From Nostoc mirabile CHAB5784 (lineage in GTDB: Bacteria; Cyanobacteriota; Cyanobacteriia; Cyanobacteriales; Nostocaceae), in the NCBI RefSeq assembly GCF_020829645.1, contig NZ_JAIVFS010000045.1, positions 1-64,000 of the forward strand: 64,000 nt of DNA, given 5' to 3'. This document shows, piece by piece, positions 50,501 through 59,200 of this stretch (position 1 is the first letter of the stretch; every line of letters starts with the position of its first letter). A program made the translations under genes and the position numbers. Under the pieces are notes generated by a model, which was not told where the DNA came from, searched no databases, and saw nothing but the letters and a program-made list of their open reading frames with translations.

Positions 50501-53500
50501 AAGCGTGCGCCGTTGAGTAGCGCCCCCCAAATTTCAAAGGTAGAGGCATCAAATACAACCGACGCCGCTTGGAGTAAAATTTCATCGGCACTCAGTTGAG
50601 CATAATCACAGTTTTGCACTAACCGCACTACGCCGCGATGGGGTACACACACACCCTTAGGTACTCCTGTTGAGCCGGAGGTATACATCACATAAGCGAG
50701 ATTTTCTGGTGTGGTATGGCTGACAGGGTTGGTTATGGGTTGTTGAGCAATACTTTGCCAATCATTATCAAAACAGAAAATTGGCAGTTCCAAAAATGGT
50801 AGTTTTTCAACGTATTGCTCTTGAGTTAGCAACACTTGCACTTGAGCATCCTGAATCAAAAATGCTAAACGCTCACTTGGATAGTTAACATCCAACGGCA
50901 CATAAAAACCGCCTGCTTTGAGAATTCCCAATATTCCTATGAGAAAATCAACAGAACGTTCTACACAAATACCAACACCTACCTCTGGCTTGACTCCCAA
51001 AGATTTGAGATAGTGGGCAAGTTGATTCGCTTTGCTATTGAGTTCTGCATAGGTTAAAATACCCCTCCCCAACCCTCCCCTTGTAAAGGCGAGGGTGCTT
51101 GATATAGCCTCCATCCCTCCCCTTACCAAGGGGAGGGTGCCCGATAGGGCGGGTGGGGTGCATTCAATCCCATCAACACAAGCGATTACATCACCAAATT
51201 TTGCTACCTGCTCCTCAAATAACTCGTGAATACATTGAGGCGCATGATATGTTGCTGCACTACCAAAGCTAATAATTTGCTTTCTTTCTGCCTGCTTCAT
51301 CAAAGATAAATCAGAAATCCGTTGTGTTGGCTCTGAAGTAATGCTTGTTAATAAAGTTTGTAAGTGTTCTGTAAATCGGGTGATTGTAGTTTCGGCAAAC
51401 AAATCGCAGTTATATTCCCATTTGCCTTGCAATCCGGTGTTTGTTTGGGTGATCATCAAGGTGAGGTCAAACTTTGCCGTACCGCCATCAATTTCTAGGG
51501 GACTCCAGCGCAACCCTGTTAATTCTATTGGTTGGGCGGGGGCATTTTCTACAACCAGCATTACCTGAAATAATGGTGAGTGACTTAGCGATCGCAACGG
51601 TTGTAATATTTCAACTACCTGCTCAAATGGTACATCCTGATGAGCATAAGCTGCTAAGACAATTTCCCGCACCTGTGGCAATAATTCGGCAACGCTAGGA
51701 TTATCTGCTAAGGAAATTCGCAGAGCTAGAGTGTTAGCAAAAAAACCGATTAATCCTTCAGTCCCCGGATAATGACGATTGGCAATGGGGCTACCAATAA
51801 CGATTTCATCTTGATTACTATAGCGATGCAGCAGCACACTCAACGCCAAAAATATCACCATAAACAGAGTGGTGTTCGTTTCTTGACGTAGCTGCTTGAT
51901 TGCTTGAGTCAGTTCTAAAGATAACTCAAAACTTTGTCGCCTACCCAGAAATGTCTGCACAGCCGGACGCGGATAATCTATGGGTAATTCCAAAAGCTTT
52001 GGAACTTCCTGTAACTGCTGCCGCCAGTATTCAAGCTGATAGTCAAATTTATTATCCTGTAACCACTGTCTCTGCCAAGCGGCAAAATCGGCATACTGAA
52101 TTGCTAACTCTGGAAGAGGAGAAGGCTGTCCTTGGGAAAATGCTTGGTAGAAAGTTGCGATTTCTTGCGCTAAAACATCAACTGACCAACCATCGGTGAT
52201 GATGTGATGTATGGTCAGTAACAATACGTGTTCATCTGGATGCAGATATAATAAATTGACTCGTAAAAGCGGACTCTGTTCTAAGTTAAATGGCTGCTGA
52301 CTTTCGCAACGAGCAAGCTGTTCAACGGTTTGGTGCTGTTGCGATGCAGAGAGTGAACTTAGGTCAATAACTGGAATAAATATATTTACATCAAAAGATA
52401 CAACTGCTATTCCACGACCATCAACGGGAGGAAAGCTGGTACGCAACACTTGATGACGACGGACAATTTCGGTAAAGCTTTGTCTGAGGATGGCAACATC
52501 TAAATTACCACTCAGACGCAATGCCGCAGCCACGTTGTAGGAAGGGTTATCTGGTTCTAATTGTGCTAAAAGCCAGAGGCGCTGTTGAGCAAAGGAAAGA
52601 GGTAAATTTTCCCTATCATACTCCCTCCCCTTAGCAAGGGGAGGGCTGGGGAGGGGTGTATTTAATGTTGATGATGCAATTACCCTCGCCAATTCAGCTA
52701 TAGTTGGTGTTTCAAACACCTGCCGCAATGGTATATTTACTCCAAATACCTGCTGAATTTGGGCAATCATCCGAATTACCAACAGCGAATCTCCACCCAG
52801 AGCGAAGAAATTATCTTCAATTCCCACTGACTTTAAGTTCAACACTGTTTGCCAAATCCCTACCAACAATTCTTCGCTAGGTGTGCTAGCTGTTACATTG
52901 GGGCGAGGTAGTTCTTCTCCTTGCGGTAGCGCCTTCCGGTCAATTTTACCATTGGGAGTACGCGGCAATGCTGACAAGAAAACAAAATGGGCGGGAATCA
53001 TATAACCTGGGAGACAGTTTGCCATAAATTGCCGCAAATTAGATGATTTTGCGGTTCTATCGGTTTTTTGTTGACTATAGAAGACCCCATCCTCGCTGTC
53101 GCTCTCCCTCCCCAAGGCATTGGGAGGGTTGGGGAGGGGTGCAATATAAGCAATTAAGCGTTTGTCACCCGTCATATCTTCACAAGCGACAACAGCACAT
53201 TCTTGTACATCCGGGTATTGACTGAGTAACGCTTCAATCTCACCCAACTCTATGCGGAAACCCCGAACTTTTACTTGGTTATCAAATCTTCCCAGATACT
53301 CTATATTACCATCTGGAAGATAACGGACGCGATCGCCTGTTTTATAGAGACGCGCCCCTGTTATTTCACTAAATAAATCGGGAATAAATGCCACAGCCGT
53401 CAAGTCAGGTCGATTTAAATAGCCTCTAGTAACACCAATTCCCCCAATGTAAAGCTCTCCCGGCACTCCCACTGGGGTAAGATTTAAGTGTGAGTCGAGA

Positions 53501-56256
53501 ATATAGGTTTTGGCATTCTTAACAGCTTTGCCAATTGCTAGTTCTCGCCCTATTGTCTGAACAGTTAGCCCTGACAAATCACAGGTAGTTGTCACGATTG
53601 TTGCTTCTGTTGGGCCGTAGCCGTTCACCAAGCGCACCTTTGGAACAAGCTGCTGCCAAGTGGTTAATCGTTCTGGTAAAGCTTTTTCACCGCCGATGAT
53701 CACTAATCGGACAGAATCTGGTACTGTCAAATTCATAGCTAATAATTCAGCTACAAGTTGATGCCAAAATGCAGTAGGTAAATCCAGTACTGTAAGCTGC
53801 CAATCACCGCAGATTTTCAGAAACTCTGGTATTGAACTCAACATTTCGTCCGTTCGCAATACCAGCGTTGCACCCTGCACCAAACAAGGAAAAATTTCTT
53901 CGGCAGCTGCATCGAAGCTGATGGATGCAAATTGAAGAATGCGGTCGCTAGGAAATATATCATATTCAAGTATCCCAGCTTCTATATAATTTACCAAAGA
54001 CTGGTGTTGAACCATAACGCCTTTTGGTATGCCTGTAGAGCCAGATGTATAGATGGCGTAAGCTAGGTTTTCAGATGTCATCTGAGTAGCCAGATTCTCC
54101 TGACTTTCTAGAGCAATCAACGAAGAGGCTCTTGGTTGGGGGCTATTAGCTGGGGGAAATGACCCCTGACTCCTGCGGTGGAGCGGAGCGGAACATGTTC
54201 TTACGTCCCCCACTTCTGTTAAGTGGTTCTCGAACAGGAATGGGTCGAATCCCCCTTTCTGTTCCTTCTCCCCAGCTAAGAGCTCCCTGCTCCCTTGCCT
54301 CTTTTTCAATTCCCAGTCTGCATCCAAGCAAAGTATAGGCGATTCCAAATCAGGTAGAACTTTTAGTAAAGATTCCTGAGTTAATAGCACCGACACCCGC
54401 GAATCTGATATCATGAAAGCTAGACGTTGTTGCGGGTAAGCTGGATCTAGGGGAACGTAAACCCCACCTGCTTTAAGAATGCCCAACAGTCCCACAATCA
54501 TTGTGATTGAGCGCTCTAGGCAAATACCAACTAGAACTTCTGGTTTTACACCCAGCTTTTTCAGATAATGAGCCAGTTGATTAGCTCGTTGATTGAGTTC
54601 TCGATAAGTCAGCTGTTTATTTTCCTGTATTACAGCTACAGCATCAGGTGTCTTCTCCACCTGCGCTTCAAATAGTTGATGAATGCACTGTTGGCTAGAA
54701 TATTTTTGTGTAGTTTGATTCCAGCTTTTCAATAATTCCTGTTCGTTGCTTGTTAAAATTGACAGTTGTGACAACTTTTGCCGAGGATTTGCCACTATAC
54801 TTGTGAGCAGGGTTTCTAAGTGTCCGAGAAGACGTTCAATCGTCGCTTCATCAAAGCGAGAGCTTGCATAGCTGATTTGTAATAATAGCTCCGCACCAGG
54901 AATCACTGCAAGTGTAAGTGGATAGTTAGTTTGAGCAAATCCCTGCGCGTCTTGAATCTGTAAATGGCTGTTGGCAATTTTGAGAATCGATTCTATGGAA
55001 ACTGGATAGTTCTCAAATACCAATAGGCTTTCAAATAAAGGTATGTCATTGGGAACCTCACTCCAGCCTTGAATTTCTACTAAGGAACTATAGGCGTATT
55101 GTTCTCTTTCTACTTGTTGAGTTTGCAACTGCTCAAGCCAAGGAATTATTTCGGCGTGGGCATCAATTTGCACTCGCACGGGTAGAGTGTTGATAAATAA
55201 ACCAACGATGCTTTCCACATTAGCTAGTTCCGGGGGACGCCCGGAGACTGTTGTGCCAAATACGACATCTGTTTCCCCACTGTAGCGACTCAGAAGCAGC
55301 GCCCAAGCTCCTTGAATCAGGGTGTTGAGGGTGAGATAATGTTGACGAGCTAAGGTTTGGAGAGCCGTAGTAGTAACATCAAGCCTTCGTTGCTGCTCCC
55401 TTGTAACGGTTCCCGAGTTAGTTGTAACGGTTCCCGAGTTAGTTGTAACGGTTCCCGGGTTAGTTGTAACGGTTCCCGGGTTAGTTGTAACGGTTCCCGG
55501 TTGAGTTGTAACGGTTCCCGGTTGAGTTGTAACGGTTCCCGGTTGAGTTGTAACGGTTCCCGAGTTAGTTGTAACGGTTCCCGAGTTAGTTGTAACGGTT
55601 CCCGGGTTGCTGCTCACGTACACAAGCGGTGTAGGTGCTGTAAAACCCTGGAGGTTCTTTCGCCAATAGATTTCAGCTTCAGTCTGATTCTGCTCCTGGA
55701 GCCAGAGAATATAATTCCGATAGGCTGTGGGAAATGGTAACGAAACATCCTGTCCTTGACAAAATGCTTCATATAAGGTAAAAACTTCTTTTAACAAAAT
55801 TCCATTACACCAACCATCCATTAGTAAATGATGGTGGCTCCAGACAAACTGGTAGATATCTGTCTGTAACTGAATCATTGTACAGCGCATCAGGGGAGGC
55901 TGTTGCAAATCGAAGCCCTCGGTGCGATCGCTCAAAAGAAAAGTTGTTAATTTTGCCTGTTGTTCAGCTACTTCCAGATTGCGCCAATCTAATTCTTGCC
56001 AAGGTAATTTTACATCGTTGTGTACTACCTGGAGCGGTTTTTCCAACTCTTGCCAGTGAAAAGCGGTGCGAAAAACGTTATGACGTTCTACTACACGTTG
56101 CCAAGCTTGATGAAAGGCAGTTAAATTTAGATGACCGCGAATCAGACAGCTACGCTGCTCAAAGTAAATACCAGAATTGGGATCATACAGGGTATGAAAG
56201 AGCATTCCCTGTTGCATAGGAGAGAGTTCGTAGATGTCAGCAATAGTGGTTTCCAC
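47524..56256 (-). CDS. Two-module NRPS C-A-T-C-A-T-E, predicted unknown residue then D-Val (NRPS-B)
   Basis: About 2,910 aa. I choose GTG 56256, one base after the NRPS-A stop and preceded by AAAAGGGG, because it gives the N-terminus (ETTIADIYELSPMQQGM) seen in its relatives; an in-frame TTG at 56301 would overlap NRPS-A. Module 1: DCL-type C (HHLLMDGW), with a ten-copy minisatellite at about 215-285; A (YTSGSTGIPKG near 742; residues about D-A-E-D-I-G-G-I-V, perhaps a basic or polar residue, unassigned); T (GGDSLLVIR near 1153). Module 2: LCL C (HHIITDGWS near 1352), A (near 1858; D-A-F-W-L-G-G-T-F, valine-like), T (LGGDSILAIQ near 2298), E (LTPIQHWFFEQE near 2355, HHLVVDAISW near 2558). The E domain implies D-Val. 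It carries seven repeat insertions. Confidence 0.95.
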   Translation of the reverse strand: METTIADIYELSPMQQGMLFHTLYDPNSGIYFEQRSCLIRGHLNLTAFHQAWQRVVERHNVFRTAFHWQELEKPLQVVHNDVKLPWQELDWRNLEVAEQQAKLTTFLLSDRTEGFDLQQPPLMRCTMIQLQTDIYQFVWSHHHLLMDGWCNGILLKEVFTLYEAFCQGQDVSLPFPTAYRNYILWLQEQNQTEAEIYWRKNLQGFTAPTPLVYVSSNPGTVTTNSGTVTTNSGTVTTQPGTVTTQPGTVTTQPGTVTTNPGTVTTNPGTVTTNSGTVTTNSGTVTREQQRRLDVTTTALQTLARQHYLTLNTLIQGAWALLLSRYSGETDVVFGTTVSGRPPELANVESIVGLFINTLPVRVQIDAHAEIIPWLEQLQTQQVEREQYAYSSLVEIQGWSEVPNDIPLFESLLVFENYPVSIESILKIANSHLQIQDAQGFAQTNYPLTLAVIPGAELLLQISYASSRFDEATIERLLGHLETLLTSIVANPRQKLSQLSILTSNEQELLKSWNQTTQKYSSQQCIHQLFEAQVEKTPDAVAVIQENKQLTYRELNQRANQLAHYLKKLGVKPEVLVGICLERSITMIVGLLGILKAGGVYVPLDPAYPQQRLAFMISDSRVSVLLTQESLLKVLPDLESPILCLDADWELKKRQGSRELLAGEKEQKGGFDPFLFENHLTEVGDVRTCSAPLHRRSQGSFPPANSPQPRASSLIALESQENLATQMTSENLAYAIYTSGSTGIPKGVMVQHQSLVNYIEAGILEYDIFPSDRILQFASISFDAAAEEIFPCLVQGATLVLRTDEMLSSIPEFLKICGDWQLTVLDLPTAFWHQLVAELLAMNLTVPDSVRLVIIGGEKALPERLTTWQQLVPKVRLVNGYGPTEATIVTTTCDLSGLTVQTIGRELAIGKAVKNAKTYILDSHLNLTPVGVPGELYIGGIGVTRGYLNRPDLTAVAFIPDLFSEITGARLYKTGDRVRYLPDGNIEYLGRFDNQVKVRGFRIELGEIEALLSQYPDVQECAVVACEDMTGDKRLIAYIAPLPNPPNALGRESDSEDGVFYSQQKTDRTAKSSNLRQFMANCLPGYMIPAHFVFLSALPRTPNGKIDRKALPQGEELPRPNVTASTPSEELLVGIWQTVLNLKSVGIEDNFFALGGDSLLVIRMIAQIQQVFGVNIPLRQVFETPTIAELARVIASSTLNTPLPSPPLAKGREYDRENLPLSFAQQRLWLLAQLEPDNPSYNVAAALRLSGNLDVAILRQSFTEIVRRHQVLRTSFPPVDGRGIAVVSFDVNIFIPVIDLSSLSASQQHQTVEQLARCESQQPFNLEQSPLLRVNLLYLHPDEHVLLLTIHHIITDGWSVDVLAQEIATFYQAFSQGQPSPLPELAIQYADFAAWQRQWLQDNKFDYQLEYWRQQLQEVPKLLELPIDYPRPAVQTFLGRRQSFELSLELTQAIKQLRQETNTTLFMVIFLALSVLLHRYSNQDEIVIGSPIANRHYPGTEGLIGFFANTLALRISLADNPSVAELLPQVREIVLAAYAHQDVPFEQVVEILQPLRSLSHSPLFQVMLVVENAPAQPIELTGLRWSPLEIDGGTAKFDLTLMITQTNTGLQGKWEYNCDLFAETTITRFTEHLQTLLTSITSEPTQRISDLSLMKQAERKQIISFGSAATYHAPQCIHELFEEQVAKFGDVIACVDGIECTPPALSGTLPLVRGGMEAISSTLAFTRGGLGRGILTYAELNSKANQLAHYLKSLGVKPEVGVGICVERSVDFLIGILGILKAGGFYVPLDVNYPSERLAFLIQDAQVQVLLTQEQYVEKLPFLELPIFCFDNDWQSIAQQPITNPVSHTTPENLAYVMYTSGSTGVPKGVCVPHRGVVRLVQNCDYAQLSADEILLQAASVVFDASTFEIWGALLNGARLVILPSQQPTLEELANAIAQYQITTLWLTAGLFHLMVDEHLASLKAVKQLLAGGDVLSAVHIKKLLETYPQCRVINGYGPTEGTTFTCCYVINDAKQINNTVSIGRAIANTQVYILDRYLNPVPIGIAGELYIAGDGLARGYVNRADVTAERFVPNPFIGEWGVGSGEWGVEDEGAGEAGGAGGERITNAPCPMPNAQCPMPNAQCPMPNAQFPMPILYKTGDRARYLRDGNIEYLGRLDNQVKIRGFRIELGEIESVLAQHPSVQDCVVIADELKSQHKQLVAYFVQNAKLQPISPTQLRQFLQQRLPDYLIPSFFIPLETLPLTPNGKVDRRMLPAPELPNQQNVILPRTDIEAILVNIWSSLLHLPQVGIHDNFFELGGDSILAIQVISRANQTGLQLTPKQLFQYQTIAELAAVVTPAFPNRAQQGIVTGSLPLTPIQHWFFEQELANLHHFNQAVFLQAKQKLQPAILISALKKLLQHHDVLRSRFAKPHPSSPYQGATVYTYLGNEAQTLDLPPLIPPCKGGKYPVLPTLQEEKIPVLPALQGEKIPVLPLYKGELEGVIGQGEGKVEWLATIGEMNNDIPYVCCDLSALSATQQEAAMREISSQLQGSLNITHGLLLRVANFDLGEESRLLIVIHHLVVDAISWRILLEDLQTALSQLIQGKTIDLPPKTTAFAAWAKQLYSYSSSTSLSEELDYWLSCDASGGLSLRQTVKPLPVDYLDGSNTVADADAITISLSVAQTQALIKQVPSAYNTQINDVLLTACTQAISTWTKEDLVLIDLENYGRDFPAAEIDVSRTVGWFTVIYPLLLQVESNDNWGEKLKAIKEQLRRVPNRGFNYGLLRYLSKSKEISDRLQTFPSAEVSFNYLGQLTGDRGQGEDLLFTLCDFFSGTPQDSQQHRRYRIEINGFVRSGQLQFEWIYSRQQYQKTTISQLATNFCTYLQEIITHCQTPDNVGYTPSDFELANLDQQTLDQVLGMVNFEHQRF
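48790..49022. repeat. Long GC-rich repeat block in the NRPS-B epimerization domain
   Basis: Four or five CCCCTTGTAAAG/CCCCTTGCAAAG units with GGGGAGAA(C/T)(C/T)GGAATTTTCTCC spacers, encoding three (G/E)EKIPVLP copies and flanks. Same site as 22372-22496 in NRPS-E. Confidence 0.82.
49853..50026. repeat. Heptamer arrays in the A6-A7 loop of NRPS-B module 2
   Basis: About ten GGGCATT units (protein CPMPNAQ repeated) and five ACTCCCC units (GEWGVGS) around a CCCCTGC block. The longest GGGCATT array in the window. Confidence 0.9.
51061..51160. repeat. GC-rich palindromic repeats before the LTYAELN motif of NRPS-B module 2
   Basis: Two CCTCCCC units and a GATAGGGCGGGTGGGG unit encode TPPALSGTLPLVRGGME-type sequence. 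NRPS-A has an insertion at the same position (59507-59683). Confidence 0.8.
52619..52660. repeat. GC-rich palindrome in the T-C linker of NRPS-B
   Basis: CTCCCCTTAGCAAGGGGAGG unit encoding LPSPPLAKGRE between carrier 1 and C2. Confidence 0.75.
53098..53138. repeat. GC-rich palindrome in the A8-A10 linker of NRPS-B module 1
   Basis: CTCCCTCCCCAAGGCATTGG then GAGGGTTGGGG; encodes LPNPPNALGRES after LIAYIAP. Confidence 0.75.
54136..54312. repeat. Large in-frame insertion in the A2-A3 loop of NRPS-B module 1
   Basis: About 59 codons (GSRELLAGEKEQKGG...HRRSQGSFPPANSPQPRA) between LCLDADWE and LIALESQENLA. It reads like intergenic sequence and contains CTCCCTGCTCCC heptamer remnants and a GGAGCGGAGCGGAAC repeat. 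Confidence 0.7.
55403..55612. repeat. Ten-copy 21-bp minisatellite in the first condensation domain of NRPS-B
   Basis: Ten units GTAACGGTTCCCG(A/G)GTTAGTT or ...GGTTGAGTT, one every 21 bases. In protein order the seven-residue repeat is GTVTT preceded by NP, NS, NS, QP, QP, QP, NP, NP, NS, NS. It lies after TAPTPLVYVSS in the loop between the two C lobes. Confidence 0.93.
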
Positions 56257-56257
56257 G

Positions 56258-59200
56258 CTACCCCTTTTTTGGCTGCTGAAGTTTGCTAATAAACTGGTCA
56301 AGTTGCTTTTGATTCAAACGCGCACCTGCAAAATCCGATGGTGTATAACCGCCGCTTGTGGGTGATTGGCAATGCTGAATCAAAGCTTGTAGTGTTTTGA
56401 TAAATTGCTGTGCTATCCGTTCGATGGTGGCAAACTTGTGTAAATTACAACTGTATCGCCACTGTACATATAGCTGAGACTGTGCTATCCAAGCGGTAAC
56501 ATTTAGTATATAATTACGTGAGTTCTGTGAGTTAGATAGTAATCCTGTTGATTCCCTAGCAATTCCGTGAATCCATGCTTGAGAGGAAAACAAATCTAGT
56601 TGCCCCAAGTAATTAAAACTAATATCAGATTGAGGTAGTTGTTGTAAACTTTGCCTAGTTATTTTATCTGAATTCAAATACCGTAGTAAACCGTAGCCTA
56701 TACCCTTTTTAGGAATTTGTCGCAGTTGCTCTTTGACAGATTTAAGATTTGCTCCCAGGTCATTACTGCTGTCTAATTTTAAATATACTGGAAAAATTGT
56801 CGTAAACCAACCCACTGTTCGGCTAATGTCTGTGTTTGCAAACAAATCTTCTCGTCCATGACCTTCCAAGTCAACGAGTAGCGAATGCTCTAATGTCCAT
56901 TGACTCACACTTTGCACCAATGCTGTCAATAACACATCATTTATTTGTGTATGATAAGCTTTTGGGACTTCTTTCAATAAGGCGCGGGTTTGGCTCTGAT
57001 CTAGGTTAACGCTGATTTGGGTTTCGGAAGCTATGGTGTTGATATTTGGATGATACTCATAATCTAGTGGTAATGGAGGCGATTCTCTGGGGAGAATTTT
57101 TAACCAAGTTGCTAATTCTGCTCTCAGTTCTGCTGATTGAGCATAGTTTACCAACTGCTGCGCCCATTGTGGGAAAGATGTAGTTTTTGCGGGTAATTGT
57201 ACAGATTCTTTGGCTTTTAGCTGTTGATACGCACTTCCTAAATCTGACAAAAGAATCAGCCAGGAAACGCCATCAACAACTAAATGGTGAATGATTAATA
57301 ATAAGCGATCTCTAGCGAGAAGCCGCTTTGCGTCTACGCTGTAGCCATTTCCCAGTCGGAACAGCGCCACCCGCAGTAATTTTCCCGTTGCTAAATCTAG
57401 GCTGGCTTGGAGTTGGGATGCGGTTGACTCTATCAAATGCTGTTGTGTATTCTTGGGCAAACTGACCAAATCCACAACTGTTAATGAATCGTCATCAATT
57501 GATGCACTTATATGCTGTTGCCATTGGCCTGCTTGTTGAACAAAGCGCGATTCTCCTAAGGGGAGACGCGCAAAGCGCGATCGCAGCATATCATGATGGA
57601 TTAGCAATTGCTCAATTGCCTGCTGTAAAATATCCGCTTGCAGGTTCGGCTCTACCTCCAATATTATTGCTTGGTTGAAATGATCCAATTTGTGCAAATT
57701 TTGCTCAAACAACCAGTGCCCAATTGGTGTGAGGAAAACTGTTCCTGTGACTTTCCCTTGTTCTGCTTGTCCTTGCAAAGTCACTTGGATGACTGTGGCT
57801 AATTCTGCGATTGTTTGGTGCCAGAAAAGCTGCTTGGGAGTTAGTTTGACACCTGCTTGATTCGCCTTTGCCACCATCTGAATGCTGAGAATCGAATCGC
57901 CTCCATGCTCAAAGAAATTATCGTTAATCCCCACATTATACCCTAAAAGCTCCGTCCATATCTGCACGAGGATTGTTTCTGTTGGTGTTCGGGGTGCTGC
58001 TTGTTGCTGCTGTTTAATTTCTGGAGGTGGGAGTTTTGTTGAGTCAACTTTCCCATTGGTTGTTAGTGGTAGTTTATCTAGCCAGACAAATGTAGAAGGC
58101 AACATATAAGCAGGTAATTTTGTTGCTAAATATTGACGCAAATCTGTTGATTCTAGGTTCTGCTGATTTCTAACAATATAAGCAATTAACTGCGGATGAT
58201 TGGGGTTATCCTTTCTGGACACTACCACCGCTTCTTGTACTAGGGGATGAGCTTGTAATATTGCCTCAATTTCCCCCAATTCCACACGAAAACCCCGAAT
58301 TTTAACCTGAGTATCTAAGCGTCCCAGATATTCGATATTACCATCTCTGAGATAGCGGGCGCGATCGCCTGTTTTATAAAGGATGGGCATTGGGAAGAGA
58401 TCCCCCTCATCCCCCTCATCCCCACTCCCCACTCCCCACTCCCTAATAAACGGATTCGCCACAAACCTTGCTGCTGTTAACTCTGGTTGATTTAAATAAC
58501 CTCGCGCTACACCATCACCACCAATATAAAGTTCTCCGGGTACACCGACGGGAACAGGTTGCAGATAGCGGTCTAAAATATAAAGTTGGGTATTAGCAAT
58601 CGGACGCCCGATAGGGATATTAGTTGAGGTTGCTGGTGTTTTTGTGGCATCGTAAGTGCAACAACCAACAACTGTTTCTGTTGGGCCGTACTCATTAATT
58701 AACTTTGTTTGAGGAGAATGGGTTTGCCAAAACTCCAAGTGCTGTTTGCTCAAAGCCTCCCCGCCGATAATCAGTGCTTGGGGATGTCCGAAGAGGGTTT
58801 TTTGGGGCAAAAACTGTCTGAGAATGCCCAGATGGGCGGGAGTGAGTTTGACGAGACTCAAATTAGTTTGGGAATTGAGGGCCTTACTTAGTGCTTCGAT
58901 TTCTTCAGCTTCTGGTAGCAAAACCACTGGCTTCCCAACTAGTAAAGGACTGTACAAGCTGGTAATTGTGGCATCAAAACTAATTGAGGATTGTAGAGGT
59001 ACTCCTGTCCCTGCTGTCACAGGATATGCTCTAATCGCCCAGTTCAAATAATTCGCCAATCCTCGATGGGTGAGCATTGTCCCTTTGGGTGTACCTGTGG
59101 AACCGGAGGTGTAAATTATGTATGCCAGGTTGTCGCCCACAACGAGATTGACGGGATTGTGTTTGAGGTTTTGAGCAATAACTGGCCAATCTTTATCTAA

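Noticed and set aside
52900..54700. Lysine or arginine for the first A domain of NRPS-B
   Set aside because: The acidic residues at positions 239 and 278 hint at a basic substrate, but the remaining positions do not fit a code I can recall with certainty.
55403..55612. CRISPR-like appearance of the regular 21-bp repeats here and at 23343-23552 and 62489-62614
   Set aside because: The units are directly adjacent, with no spacers, and two of the arrays are translated; they are minisatellites.
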